NCBI GenBank assembly: GCA_002452095.1
Contig: DKEG01000021.1
Coordinates: 30,468 to 77,664, forward strand
Reading direction: 5' to 3'
From: Bacteroidales bacterium UBA6828
GTDB taxonomy: Bacteria > Bacteroidota > Bacteroidia > Bacteroidales > Paludibacteraceae
Length of the DNA: 47,197 bases
The translations under genes and the position numbers were made by a program. A model generated the notes under the pieces. It ran no database searches and was not told the DNA's origin. It saw only the letters and a list, made by a program, of their open reading frames with translations. Shown in pieces: positions 16,501 to 24,866 of this stretch (position 1 is its first letter; every line of letters starts with the position of its first letter).

Positions 16501-19500
16501 CTTTCGTTGCTGGTGATGTGGGCGGTATTCTCCGATTGTGCATAGCAAAGATCGTGTACCACTACAAAATAGTCGCCTATCGTCTGTACGGTATAGGTGC
16601 TACCGGTAGCCCCATCAATAGGTTCACCGTTTTTATACCATTGGAACGTTATGTTCCCGGCTGTATAGTCGGTGCTGATGCCGTCATCTGCTTTCACTTT
16701 TACGCGAAGTGTGATAGACTGGTTACAACCGAGCGACATATTATCTGCCTCAATAACAGGTGTGGCGTCATTGCAAGAGACATATAATGTATAAGACGCT
16801 TCTGCCGGACAGTAGTCGCCGTCTCCGTCATAGGTGGCGGTAATGGTGGTTGTCCCCTCCATAAAAGGTATGATTTCCGTGCCGTTATCGCGTATGATTG
16901 CCACAGTCTCGTCACTTGAAGTGTATTTTATTTCTGCGTCTGCAGGCAGTCCTTGTGTAGTGAGGGTAGGTATTTGTGTTCCTGATACAGCAGGGGCGAT
17001 GGTAAAAGTGCCGTCTTGGTTTAGTCCATTCCATGTAAGTGTAACGGGATTGCTGCACCACTGTGCGACAAAATCGTAGTTGGCAGAGATGGAGAACGGA
17101 ATGGAAGGGTAGTACTTCTCGCCGTCCTGGTCGGTAAAGCAAACAAATGTCTTACCCGTAGGAGGTAATATCTCCGGCAGGGTGAGGTTGGCACCTTTAT
17201 TGATGAGAATATAGTAAGAATCCGTAGTGGCAGGTTCTTTGGTCCATTGTGCCTGTTCGTTTGCGTTTTTGAATGTACCGCCATTGAGATTGAGTGTAGC
17301 CTTTACTCTTCCAGTAGAAGACGCACTCCATTGTGCAATAAAGGTTTGATTCTCGGTGAGGGCGAACTTTTCCCCTGCAGCATACTTGGTAAGGGACGCA
17401 TCTTCGGCTTGGTAGCAGTCAAACTCATAACCGGTAAAGGTGGCGGTGGGTAGGGTAATGTGGGAGCCTTTGGTGACCGTAATGGTGTACCATATCATTC
17501 CATCACTCTGTACCTGCTTGCTATAACCGAGGGAAGTGGCGTCGGCTTCGTCAATTATACCTCCACCGGGTTTGACGGTAGCGGTAACGGTCTCTACATT
17601 TTGGCACTGCTCTACTTGGATAGCATAAAAACGATCATTGCTACTCAAACGATATATGTGGACAGAACCGTCTTGGTTGATATCATCCTCTTGTAATATA
17701 TAGGTGTCTTTGACAATGCCTTGAGGTGGAACTTGTACAGCCTTTCGTCGCTCAGTTTCTTGCTTGTCGTCATCTTTGATGACAAACCCCATAGTATCAG
17801 TTTTAGAAGTGGACTTAAACTTAAAAGTAACTGTTAAGACATCTCCTGCCAAAAATGCTTTATCTGTTTGGGGCTTGATGCAAAAGTAATCATTCTTATC
17901 GCCGCTTAGTTTTATGGCACCATCCTTTCTATCGGCTTTCCCTACAATAGAAATTGTTCCTATCTCAGATGTCATCAGTACATCGCCAGATGAGGCATAA
18001 GTTCCTTTTGCAATTGTTACACAGCCGGCTTCCTCTTCCCATTCGGCGTAGAGGTTGATGTCGCCATAGAGGCGGTAGGGGGTGGTATAGTCCAGGTCTT
18101 TGAGGGTGAATGTTGTTTGACTCCAATCGCGAACTTTCCAGTTTTTGAATACATAGCCTTGTTTCTTGGCAGCATCAGTGATAGCCGCCGCGTCGGTGGG
18201 CAGCAGGTCGTTAGAAGGATAGGTATAGGTGGTAGGTGTTAGTCCGGAGATGGCGGTATTCTTGGCATTGTCTTCGTTCTGTCCGTCCCAATAGTATATA
18301 TGGAATGTAACGGGGTTCCATGTGGCGGTAAGTGTGAGGTCGGAAGTGATATTGCTGATTGTGCTTTGGTCGGCAGGGTAAGTGGTTTTGCCGTCGTTCC
18401 AGCCGGCAAATTCATATACGGTTGTGCCGTCTGCTGCAATTTTGATGGCTGTGTAGTCGGGCAAAGAGAGTGTGCCTTTGTCAGACACTTGCGTGGTTTG
18501 AGTCGGAATGCCGGATGTAGTCAGATTCTCACCATACTCATCCGGTCTTTCCTCTTGGTAAGTAATGGTATGCAGGTCGGGGTAGGTAACACTCAACTTA
18601 GGCGTACCATTGTCGTTTACCGACATTGTGAACAGATAGGTACCCGCAACGGTGGTGGTTATTTTGGCATTGGTATTGTCTTGCCCCAAACTGCCAAAGT
18701 TCCACCCCGTACAATTATCGGATGTCATAGTGTCGCTGTTGCCATACCATATATAGGTATTGCCCACTTGGTGCTGTATCTTGAACTCGTAGGTGGTATT
18801 GGCAGCCAAGGGGATTGCCACTTGGTTGTCGGTAAAACGGTACTCTAAATCGAAATTGTGATTAGGGAATGCCCCAGATACATACCAATAGTCCACACAC
18901 TCAACAGGCGTATAAGCAGACCACGAACCGGCACCATCTGTGGTAGAAATGGTATAAACTTGCTCGTTTTGTGTAGTTAAATCACCTGTTTGATTCCACT
19001 TGTTGTCCCTGTCCCAATTATTCTCCGTAGTGGAGGGATTCATACGGCAGAATATGATGTTGGTGTAGTTGGCAGGAATGGACGCCGTATAGACCTCCTC
19101 GCAATCGGAGGTGCGGGGCATATCTGCCCAATGATTGCCATTGTCGTCCCAATAATACACGGCAAAACGGGCGTTATCCGCATTCCATAGATTGGTCGGG
19201 CGGAGATAAACGGTGTTGTCTGCGGCAACGGTGATTGTTGCGGAGGCGGAAGTGGCGGTGCAAGTGCCCGAGGAGACGATACAATGGTAGTAGAAGACGC
19301 CCGCCTTATCGGTGAGGGGGGTATATGTGTCGCTTGTTGCGTTGGCTATATCGGTGAAATTCGTGCCGTCCGTGCTGTTCTGCCATTGGTAGGTAAGATT
19401 ATCTCCACTTGCTACCACCTGCAACGCAGTTGCCGTTTCACCCACGGAATAATTGGCAGATTGTGGTTCGGTGGTGATAGCCGGTGCTGTGCAGGAATAA

Positions 19501-20114
19501 GTAGGTGCCCACGTAATTTTAGAGATATATGGTTTTGTCTTGAATATAAAATATAGTCTCTTTGCTGTGGATGCATCATAATTTGTAATCTTAATATCGT
19601 ATATTGTTGGATTGTCGGCATCTCTCGCTGTTACATCAGTAAAATTCTTTTTAATCTGCGTCTCTGCAACCAATTCGTAAGAAGGAGCATTGTTTTGTTT
19701 GCTTTGATTTTCAATGGTTAATGTTCCATTGCTTGTAATGTCTATATAGAAATATCTATTTGTATATGCAGTTTGAGAAGAACCGGGTCCTCCATTTACT
19801 GCGAAACAGAATGCGTTATTTTTCTTTGTAATTTTATCACTGGAACCACCATAATAGTGCAAAATCATAGATTCCCCACTTGTTGTATTGATTTGATTGT
19901 CAGCATTGTTTGTTAATGCTTGTTCTTGTGTATAAGTGGTGAAATCCCAAACGGATTCCTCTCCCCACGCTGCGCAGGAGAAAGCGAGTGTGCCGAGGAG
20001 GAATATGGCACGGAGAGAGTGAACGGAAAGAGTATGACCTATACGTCCGCACAAGGAAAGGGCGGTGCGGAGATTAGATAACAATGTGGAAAAACGAGTG
20101 TAGAAATACTGCAT
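13590..20114 (-). CDS. Giant T9SS-secreted multidomain surface protein
   Basis: 2174 residues. The N-terminus is extended, with the signal helix at about 34-51 (LRAIFLLGTLAFSCAAWG). From about 213 to 297 there is an Ig-like domain (PQSANYSVGETATALQV, YQWQNSTDGTNF). From about 300 to 345 a segment resembles a starch-binding CBM26-type fold (VYLRPTNLWNADNARFAVYY). Residues about 510-690 contain InlB/listeria-type beta-grasp repeats ending in LTLTATWN and LYAEWEE; related repeats follow (FIAQWSAS, DFVAQWCS) with further Ig-like regions. From about 1620 comes a segment typical of T9SS adhesins (GDHLWATAANWSSGRVP). The last 75 residues are a type A sorting domain: SNPAHENLQIGIYDAAGR, then GVYLLHV and KVTR. 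It is expected on the cell surface as an adhesin or glycan binder; no enzyme motif was recognised. It leads an operon with the small membrane protein. Confidence 0.85.
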   Translation of the reverse strand: MQYFYTRFSTLLSNLRTALSLCGRIGHTLSVHSLRAIFLLGTLAFSCAAWGEESVWDFTTYTQEQALTNNADNQINTTSGESMILHYYGGSSDKITKKNNAFCFAVNGGPGSSQTAYTNRYFYIDITSNGTLTIENQSKQNNAPSYELVAETQIKKNFTDVTARDADNPTIYDIKITNYDASTAKRLYFIFKTKPYISKITWAPTYSCTAPAITTEPQSANYSVGETATALQVVASGDNLTYQWQNSTDGTNFTDIANATSDTYTPLTDKAGVFYYHCIVSSGTCTATSASATITVAADNTVYLRPTNLWNADNARFAVYYWDDNGNHWADMPRTSDCEEVYTASIPANYTNIIFCRMNPSTTENNWDRDNKWNQTGDLTTQNEQVYTISTTDGAGSWSAYTPVECVDYWYVSGAFPNHNFDLEYRFTDNQVAIPLAANTTYEFKIQHQVGNTYIWYGNSDTMTSDNCTGWNFGSLGQDNTNAKITTTVAGTYLFTMSVNDNGTPKLSVTYPDLHTITYQEERPDEYGENLTTSGIPTQTTQVSDKGTLSLPDYTAIKIAADGTTVYEFAGWNDGKTTYPADQSTISNITSDLTLTATWNPVTFHIYYWDGQNEDNAKNTAISGLTPTTYTYPSNDLLPTDAAAITDAAKKQGYVFKNWKVRDWSQTTFTLKDLDYTTPYRLYGDINLYAEWEEEAGCVTIAKGTYASSGDVLMTSEIGTISIVGKADRKDGAIKLSGDKNDYFCIKPQTDKAFLAGDVLTVTFKFKSTSKTDTMGFVIKDDDKQETERRKAVQVPPQGIVKDTYILQEDDINQDGSVHIYRLSSNDRFYAIQVEQCQNVETVTATVKPGGGIIDEADATSLGYSKQVQSDGMIWYTITVTKGSHITLPTATFTGYEFDCYQAEDASLTKYAAGEKFALTENQTFIAQWSASSTGRVKATLNLNGGTFKNANEQAQWTKEPATTDSYYILINKGANLTLPEILPPTGKTFVCFTDQDGEKYYPSIPFSISANYDFVAQWCSNPVTLTWNGLNQDGTFTIAPAVSGTQIPTLTTQGLPADAEIKYTSSDETVAIIRDNGTEIIPFMEGTTTITATYDGDGDYCPAEASYTLYVSCNDATPVIEADNMSLGCNQSITLRVKVKADDGISTDYTAGNITFQWYKNGEPIDGATGSTYTVQTIGDYFVVVHDLCYAQSENTAHITSNESATPEVVRLSPFLFYRPGHTYPAEQTARHLFAYKSAGNDSKACRLSAVCKRNGIRTEITDTDLTFLQTSDTPDAQGRYTVTTSLNDIPTSLGWQAGDTIIVTLTPYDNCDELSPAYADSIAIRIINRPALAFIISGADQLTRDKEKLKLHGHFLTGINKADLCKQTKSEWVDTDINTELPLYTAIKQHFEVVPVNGYAYFNILNYEPFDIIILTDFVRTGIGKEGKTIVPEIDSLAKLVDYRPMLSLKSHMAKEKFPTWKEKGFTGNPEKPSSTQKDMTVLCLAHGIFDGLEAYQGTTPTEQDYANKIIYDSNGNIVVRVTSQGGYDSKKALQGFSVVNAANFVNIAIISDGGNGSLVTCCERQTNISARMLVLSVNADATSLITPIGEQAIIKGLEYLLQTDPVKVSDCSVTFDNGGTEQRAGSGDHLWATAANWSSGRVPLKEQNVQIAEDCNVNIPNATAATIKIIQGKTLTIQPTGTLVANGKIWAISSRNDKYNTQPVSDPKMITIQSSETATGALIHTTEADEQLAATVQLYSKAYFEWVDGERKKYWQYIGVPIQEARVPQCFYGSYTWLWTEPEGWTRKDDGTSLVQFCGYGLSTGVTENERVTYTLQGTLAAATNREIPLTIKNADENYRGTNMIGNSWTAPISISKMEETDFGTAPATVYIYNTGRDPEGGPAAGDNTTTTAGQWISVPINLAKQSGYTGPTVIPAMQAFDVLTDSETSLYLDYNRLVRGGATANMNKPLYAPKRSTANKSGQVAMMKIMVADSHTHTNLYLLEDEAFSDRFDNGWEAEFMSNDGRSASLYAISPIGDMAVSAVADIEGTTLGFEKGMENQYTFSFTYTGRMLYLNDIQQQRSTLITDWNTYTFTTSESDDVNRFYISSTPIEAQTPTGIANLTTTDGILRLSNPAHENLQIGIYDAAGRLCALSHTAEAMTDIVLPATQGVYLLHVNGENTRIVHKVTR

Positions 20115-20150
20115 ATCGTGGTAATTTTTAGATTTACAAGGTTAACTTAT

Positions 20151-20196
20151 GCGTGTTTCGGCGGGGCATAGTTGCCCCTACTTGTCCGAAAACGCG
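20151..20196. repeat. Nested hairpin before giant gene
   Basis: Inner GGGGCA-TAGT-TGCCCC (20163-20178) lies within outer arms GCGTGTTTCGG and CCGAAAACGC that pair with one bulge. It overlaps the predicted transcript start and leader of the giant gene, so it could affect its expression or simply be a REP-like insertion. Confidence 0.7.
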
Positions 20197-20198
20197 TG

Positions 20199-20233
20199 CA
20201 AAGATAATACATATTTTGGATATGCGTGTGCAA
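20199..20233 (-). promoter_or_regulatory. Possible promoter of giant surface protein gene
   Basis: The -7 box TATCTTTG lies at 20206-20199 on the - strand. The nearest TTG (20233-20231) gives a 24-base spacer, longer than the 20 seen elsewhere, so this is weaker. The leader would be about 80 nt. Confidence 0.5.
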
Positions 20234-20300
20234 AAACCGTCAAAAACTGTATAAAAATGCACTTTGTGTGTTGTAGAACATAAAAACAAGAGGAAACAAA

Positions 20301-20356
20301 CGGCATATAGTGGCGCGTGCTGCGCACAAAGCGGTGCTTTGCGCCACTATCCGCCG
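20301..20356. repeat. Long imperfect palindrome
   Basis: ATAGTGGCGC (20307-20316) pairs perfectly with GCGCCACTAT (20341-20350), extended by CGGC/GCCG across a 2-base internal loop. The interior has a small GTGC-TGC-GCAC hairpin. Followed by no T-run, so unlikely to be a terminator. Confidence 0.8.
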
Positions 20357-20392
20357 AATGTGGCTTATTCCACTAACATTCTATGCTGAACA

Positions 20393-20450
20393 ACCCGTTA
20401 ATCACCCGTTAATCACCCGTTAATCACCCGATAACAACCCGATAATCACC
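20393..20450. repeat. 11-bp array, 5 units
   Basis: ACCCGTTAATC three times, then ACCCGATAACA and ACCCGATAATC, ending in ACC. Rotated: CACC-CGT-TAAT. It is followed after 8 bases by CTATACGCATT, also present at 9602-9612. Confidence 0.92.
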
Positions 20451-20764
20451 TAGACCTGCTATACGCATTAAAAGGACTTTATTATTGTTCGTTAGAAGAT
20501 CATTAGACAAGGTTCTGCTAAAACCTGGTTTTTATTCTCCGTTAATAGCCGTTAATTGAACGTTAATTTTTATGGGAACATATCATTTGCCATTATTTAA
20601 GCCATTAATTTTCTATTTCGCCATATAATTCTCTGTTATTCTCCATACAGAAAGCGGGCAAAACAACATATACGTCCACTATATACCAAAATCGGAATTG
20701 TGGGATTTAATACGTATTTCAGATATAAACTTACGGGATTTGGTACGTAATTTGGCGGAAAAAT

Positions 20765-20795
20765 TTGGGGATTCCGTTGCTTTTTTGTAATTTTG
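20765..20795 (+). promoter_or_regulatory. Thioredoxin gene promoter
   Basis: TTG at 20765-20767, exactly 20 bases, TAATTTTG at 20788-20795. It rules out the in-frame start at 20793 and gives a leader of about 15-20 nt. Confidence 0.85.
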
Positions 20796-20822
20796 CAGCG
20801 GTGTTTTTTATATTTTATGACT

Positions 20823-21251
20823 ATGCAGAGAAAAATACGTTTGTTGGCAGCGGTGGCGGGGCTGCTGCTATGGATTATGCCCGCTACGGCGGAGGATGTG
20901 GTGTATCTGACCACGGAGCAGTTCAAGGCACGGATATTCGACTACACGAAAGAGAAAGAGTGGAAATACAAGGGGGACAAACCCTGTGTGATTGATTTTT
21001 ATACCACGTGGTGCGGTCCGTGCAAGCGGCTTGCCCCGATAATGGAAGAACTGAGCCAGCAGTACTGCGACCAAGTGGTGTTCTACAAAGCCGACACCGA
21101 GCAGGAACGCGAACTGGCATACATATTCCGGATTTCGAGTATCCCGCAGGTGATGTATATACCCGTGGAGGGCAAACCCGCCTTGCTGAAGGGGCTGTAC
21201 CCGAAAGAGGAGATAGTGAAGATAATCAATGATTTTCTGCTGAAGAAGTAA
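20823..21251 (+). CDS. Exported thioredoxin-fold protein
   Basis: About 142 residues. The signal sequence RKIRLLAAVAGLLLWIMPATA is followed by a thioredoxin domain with the redox motif TTWCGPCKRLAP, the strand VVFYKADTEQ and the cis-Pro loop ISSIPQVMYIP, so all main active-site elements are present. It should act outside the cytoplasm in thiol-disulfide exchange. The start is 20823 or the nearby ATG at 20817; the ATG at 20793 overlaps the promoter. It is monocistronic: a palindromic element follows the stop after 6 bp and potA has its own promoter. Its partner protein is not evident from the neighbours. Confidence 0.9.
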   Translation: MQRKIRLLAAVAGLLLWIMPATAEDVVYLTTEQFKARIFDYTKEKEWKYKGDKPCVIDFYTTWCGPCKRLAPIMEELSQQYCDQVVFYKADTEQERELAYIFRISSIPQVMYIPVEGKPALLKGLYPKEEIVKIINDFLLKK

Positions 21252-21257
21252 TGAGAG

Positions 21258-21288
21258 ACTCCCCCAAGCCCCCTCAAAGAGGGGGATG
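21258..21288. repeat. Palindromic element, copy 2 (intergenic)
   Basis: Nearly identical to the copy at 4436-4467, with hairpin CCCCCTC-AAA-GAGGGGG. It lies 6 bp after the thioredoxin stop and could act as a transcript-end hairpin, though no long T-run follows. Confidence 0.9.
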
Positions 21289-21468
21289 TGTGGAAAACGT
21301 TAATGAACGTGTATAATTAGACGTTAATTTTTTGAAACATACAATTATCCATATAATTAACCATTAATTTCGCTTTGAAAGAACGTTAATTAACGTATAA
21401 TTAGACGTTAATTCTTTTTTTTGGGGGGGGCGGTGAGAGGTATTGGTGAAATTATATGTTTTAAGATA
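21289..21468. other. AT-rich gene-free stretch with a 19-base direct repeat
   Basis: No gene seen. GTATAATTAGACGTTAATT occurs exactly at 21311-21329 and 21395-21413, and in inverted orientation with one mismatch at 40139-40157 between murE and mraY. A G-run lies at 21422-21430. Confidence 0.75.
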
Positions 21469-21499
21469 TTGTGTAATCCGCAAAAAAGCAGTAATTTTG
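21469..21499 (+). promoter_or_regulatory. potABCD promoter
   Basis: TTG at 21469-21471, exactly 20 bases, TAATTTTG at 21492-21499. The predicted start near 21506 leaves a leader of about 175 nt before potA, long for this window, but no known riboswitch was recognised in it. Confidence 0.82.
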
Positions 21500-21680
21500 C
21501 AGGCTGTAGCGTAAGAGCAGAATATGGGGTAGATTAAGCGGCTGTATAGGGCTGTTTTTGAAAGAAATAACAAACTTAACAATATAAGTTGGGGCATTCC
21601 AAACATAGAGTAAGTCCCCGTTCATTTTTTATTTACCTTTTGCGCAGATATAGAAAAGCGCAGTTGTCTAAAGTACGCGG

Positions 21681-23219
21681 ATGCAAAAGTCTGACTTTAT
21701 CATTGAGGTAAACCATGTCTCGAAGCAGTTTGAGGATGGGAAGTTTGCCTTAGACGATGTGAGCCTTCAGGTTAAGAAAGGCGAGTTTGTAACAATCTTG
21801 GGTCCTTCGGGCTGCGGCAAGACCACGCTGCTACGATGTATAGCGGGTTTCCAGGTAGCGACGTCGGGAGACATCCTACTGAACGGCGAGGACGTAACGG
21901 ATATGCCACCGCACAAGCGACCCGTGAACACGGTGTTTCAGAAGTATGCACTGTTCCCCCATTTGAACGTATTCGAGAACGTGGCTTTCGGGCTGAAACT
22001 GAAAGGCGTGGCGAAAGCCGAGATGGAGAAGCGCGTAAAGAAAGCGCTGAAGATGGTGAGCATGTCGGACTACGAGTACAGGGATGTAAACTCGCTGAGC
22101 GGCGGTCAGCAGCAGCGTGTTGCGATAGCGCGGGCTATCATCAACGAACCCGAAGTGCTGCTTCTGGACGAACCGCTGGCGGCACTTGACCTGAAGATGC
22201 GCAAAGACATGCAGATGGAACTGCGCGAGATGCACAAGAAACTGGGTATCACGTTTATCTACGTAACCCACGACCAGGAGGAGGCACTGACGCTGAGCGA
22301 CCGCGTGGTGGTGATGCGCGAAGGCAAGATACTGCAGACAGGTACCCCGAGCGACATATACAACGAGCCGAACAGTTGCTTTGTAGCGGACTTTATCGGC
22401 GAGAGCAACCTGCTGGACGCCACGATGGTGCGCGACCGGTTGGTGCATTTCTGCGACCGCGACTTCGAGTGCGTGGACGAGGGTTTCGGCGAGAACCAGG
22501 AGGTGGATGTGGTGGTGCGCCCCGAGGACTGGTATATCGGGTATGCCGACGAGGAACAAAAGACAAAAGACAAAGAACAAAGAACGAAGACTGGGGACGC
22601 GTTAGATCCTGTGGCGGCAGCCGATGCGGAGGATTATACCGACGCTCCGTGGCAGTTGTACGGCACGGTACAGAGTTGTATCTTCAAGGGCGTGCATTAC
22701 GAGATGACGATGCTCACCGACAACGGCTACGAACTGATGATACAGGACTACCACGCCTACGCCCCCGGACGCAGAGTGGGACTGGTGGTGAAGCCGGAAG
22801 ATATACAGGTGATGCGCAAAGCCCGCCTCTGCAACACGTTTGAGGGCAAAGTGCTCGAGGACGGCAAGGTGGAGTTTCTCGATGCGGAATGGGACATAAG
22901 CGACCGCATGGCGGAGCGTTTCAGCGCAGGCGAAGAGGTGGACGTGGAAGTGGATTTCGAGCGTGTGAACCTGCAAGACGACGAGGAAGACGGTGTGCTG
23001 CAAGGCGAGGTGTATTTCATTCTCTACAAGGGCGACCACTACCATCTGCAGATACGCACCGACGACGGCGACGACCTGTATGTGGATACCAACGATGTGT
23101 GGGACGACGGCGACCGTGTGGGCGTGAAGATCGCGCCGAGTTATATCCGCCTCTACAAGAAGCAGGACAAAGAACAAGGGACAAAGAACCAAGAAACGGG
23201 CGGCGATGAAAACAAGTAA
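21681..23219 (+). CDS. potA: Spermidine/putrescine ABC transporter ATPase, extended
   Basis: ATPase of the polyamine importer, at the inner face of the membrane with PotB and PotC. Walker A GPSGCGKTT is at 41-49, Q-loop Gln 87, signature LSGGQQQR at 139-146, Walker B LLLDEP at 160-165, and the switch His at 197. At 512 residues it is much longer than the usual roughly 370. After the ATPase there are apparently two TOBE-like regions (about 270-380 and 387-494), the second with a very acidic DVEVDFERVNLQDDEEDGV loop. Two stretches come from 7-bp DNA arrays: EQKTKDKEQRTKT near 292-304 and the C-terminal tail around KKQDKEQGTKNQ. It overlaps potB by 14 bp, indicating translational coupling. Confidence 0.95.
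   Translation: MQKSDFIIEVNHVSKQFEDGKFALDDVSLQVKKGEFVTILGPSGCGKTTLLRCIAGFQVATSGDILLNGEDVTDMPPHKRPVNTVFQKYALFPHLNVFENVAFGLKLKGVAKAEMEKRVKKALKMVSMSDYEYRDVNSLSGGQQQRVAIARAIINEPEVLLLDEPLAALDLKMRKDMQMELREMHKKLGITFIYVTHDQEEALTLSDRVVVMREGKILQTGTPSDIYNEPNSCFVADFIGESNLLDATMVRDRLVHFCDRDFECVDEGFGENQEVDVVVRPEDWYIGYADEEQKTKDKEQRTKTGDALDPVAAADAEDYTDAPWQLYGTVQSCIFKGVHYEMTMLTDNGYELMIQDYHAYAPGRRVGLVVKPEDIQVMRKARLCNTFEGKVLEDGKVEFLDAEWDISDRMAERFSAGEEVDVEVDFERVNLQDDEEDGVLQGEVYFILYKGDHYHLQIRTDDGDDLYVDTNDVWDDGDRVGVKIAPSYIRLYKKQDKEQGTKNQETGGDENK
22556..22590 (+). repeat. 7-bp array inside potA (35 bp)
   Basis: Five heptamers: ACAAAAG twice, ACAAAGA twice, ACGAAGA. Encodes KTKDKEQRTK between the two TOBE-like regions. 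The array at 27026-27060 has the same length and the same last unit. Confidence 0.93.
23167..23194 (+). repeat. 7-bp array at 3' end of potA
   Basis: ACAAAGA, ACAAGGG, ACAAAGA, ACCAAGA. It encodes the PotA tail DKEQGTKNQE and stops 12 bp before the potB start. Confidence 0.9.
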
Positions 23220-24012
23220 ATGGAAACATATGCTGCAGTCGCGGCGTACGTGGGCGTGGCCCTATGTGCTGTTTCTGATCTGTCTTGTGCTGCTGCCGCT
23301 GCTGCTGATCGGCGTGTATGCGTTCACCGACCCGCAGGGGCATTTCACGATACAGAATTTCGTAAGTTTCTTTACCAAATTGGAGGCGGTAAACACATTT
23401 ATCTATTCGCTGGCGATTGCGCTGATAACCACTATTATCTGCTTGGTGATCGGCTACCCTGCGGCATATATTATGGCGATGCAGTCGTTCCGCACGCCCG
23501 CTGTGATGGCGATACTGTTTATCCTGCCGATGTGGATCAATTTTCTGCTGCGTACGATTGCCACGGTGGAACTGTTCCATATGTTCGGTCTGCCGCTCGG
23601 CGAGGGAGCGTTGCTCTTCGGTATGGTGTATGATTTTCTGCCGTTTATGATCTATCCGATCTACAACACGCTGCAGAAGATGGATATGAGCCTAGTGGAG
23701 GCGGCGCAAGACCTCGGGGCGAACCGCTTCCAGGTGTTTACCAAGGTGATTGTACCGCTGTCGATGCCGGGTGTGTATTCGGGTATCATTATGGTGTTTA
23801 TGCCTACGGTATCGACGTTTGCCATCTCGGAACTGCTGACCCACAACAAGATAACGCTTTTCGGTTCGCTGATACAGCGTAGTTTCTCGGAGGGCGGTAT
23901 CACGATGTGGAACTACGGTGCGGCACTGTCGCTTATCCTGCTAATCATCATAGGGATGACCTCGTTCTTCGGACAGAAAGACGAGAATAACAGGGAAGGA
24001 GGTATCGTATGA
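23206..24012 (+). CDS. potB: Spermidine/putrescine permease PotB
   Basis: First permease subunit of the polyamine ABC importer. 268 residues with about six membrane helices; the first is PYVLFLICLVLLPLLLIGVY. The EAA loop that contacts PotA is present: EAAQDLGANRFQVFTKVIVP, followed by LSMPGV. It starts within the last 14 bp of potA and overlaps potC by 4 bp (ATGA), so potABCD is translated as one coupled unit. Length and topology are normal. Confidence 0.95.
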   Translation: MKTSKWKHMLQSRRTWAWPYVLFLICLVLLPLLLIGVYAFTDPQGHFTIQNFVSFFTKLEAVNTFIYSLAIALITTIICLVIGYPAAYIMAMQSFRTPAVMAILFILPMWINFLLRTIATVELFHMFGLPLGEGALLFGMVYDFLPFMIYPIYNTLQKMDMSLVEAAQDLGANRFQVFTKVIVPLSMPGVYSGIIMVFMPTVSTFAISELLTHNKITLFGSLIQRSFSEGGITMWNYGAALSLILLIIIGMTSFFGQKDENNREGGIV

Positions 24013-24866
24013 AAAACGGTTCGATGGTGGAACGCCGCGGCTTCTGGTCGCGCTTTGCGGGGCATGCGTATCTGTGGCTGATACTGGTGGTGCTGTATGC
24101 GCCGATACTCCTTATATTTATATTCTCTTTCACCAAAAGCAAGGTGTTCGGCAACTGGACGGGCTTTACCTTCGGTCTGTATGAGAACCTGCTGACGGGC
24201 TATGACTATGTGGATCAGGTGCAGGTAGATCCGAACCTGTACAGGGCGATGCTCTATACGGTGATTATCGCCGTGTCGGCAGCGGTGATTTCCATGCTGC
24301 TCGGTACGCTGGCGGCGATAGGTATCTACAATATGCGCCAGCGCGACCGCAGGATCATCACGTTTATGAACTCGATACCGATGATCAACCCCGATATTCT
24401 GACGGGTATATCGCTGTTTCTGCTGTTTGTGTTCCTCGGGATAAGCCGCGGTCTGGCAACGGTGATCATCGCCCATGTGGTGTTCTGTACACCGTATGTG
24501 GTACTGAGCGTGATGCCGCGCCTGACGAAGATGAATCCGAATATCTACGAGGCGGCACTTGACCTCGGGGCGACACCTTTTCAGGCACTGCGTAAGGTGC
24601 TGATGCCGGAACTGTGGCCGGGTATGATTTCCGGATTTATCTTGTCGGTTACGCTGTCGATAGACGACTTCGGCGTTACGTTCTTTACCAAGGGCAGCAA
24701 CGGATTGGAGACGCTGTCCACCTTTATCTATGCTGACGCACGCAAGGGCGGTCTGACCCCCGAGTTGCGTCCGCTCTTCAGCCTTATCTTCCTCACCATA
24801 TTGGTGTTGCTGTTGATAATCAATCTTCGTACTAACAAACAACAAAAAACAATCAAAAAGAAATGA
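24009..24866 (+). CDS. potC: Spermidine/putrescine permease PotC
   Basis: Second permease subunit, 285 residues. It is a six-helix protein with the EAA loop EAALDLGATPFQALRKVLMP and the segment SIDDFGVTFFTKG that follows in PotC proteins. Its start and stop overlap potB and potD by 4 bp each (ATGA). It forms the membrane channel with PotB. Confidence 0.95.
   Translation: MKNGSMVERRGFWSRFAGHAYLWLILVVLYAPILLIFIFSFTKSKVFGNWTGFTFGLYENLLTGYDYVDQVQVDPNLYRAMLYTVIIAVSAAVISMLLGTLAAIGIYNMRQRDRRIITFMNSIPMINPDILTGISLFLLFVFLGISRGLATVIIAHVVFCTPYVVLSVMPRLTKMNPNIYEAALDLGATPFQALRKVLMPELWPGMISGFILSVTLSIDDFGVTFFTKGSNGLETLSTFIYADARKGGLTPELRPLFSLIFLTILVLLLIINLRTNKQQKTIKKK

Larger units (their letters stand above)
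20234..20764. other. Gene-free stretch with palindrome and 11-bp array
   Basis: Divergent intergenic space between the giant gene and thioredoxin. No credible gene was found: the - strand reading frame at 20636-20926 overlaps the thioredoxin start and lacks recognisable content. It holds a long palindrome (20301-20356), an 11-bp array (20393-20450), and AT-rich DNA with repeated CGTTAAT words at 20538-20570. Confidence 0.7.

Noticed and set aside
20636..20926. 96-residue frame on the - strand before thioredoxin
   Set aside because: It overlaps the thioredoxin promoter and start, is low in complexity and has no export or domain signal.
21506..21680. Riboswitch in the potA leader
   Set aside because: The leader is long, but no known aptamer core or convincing stem set could be recognised by eye.
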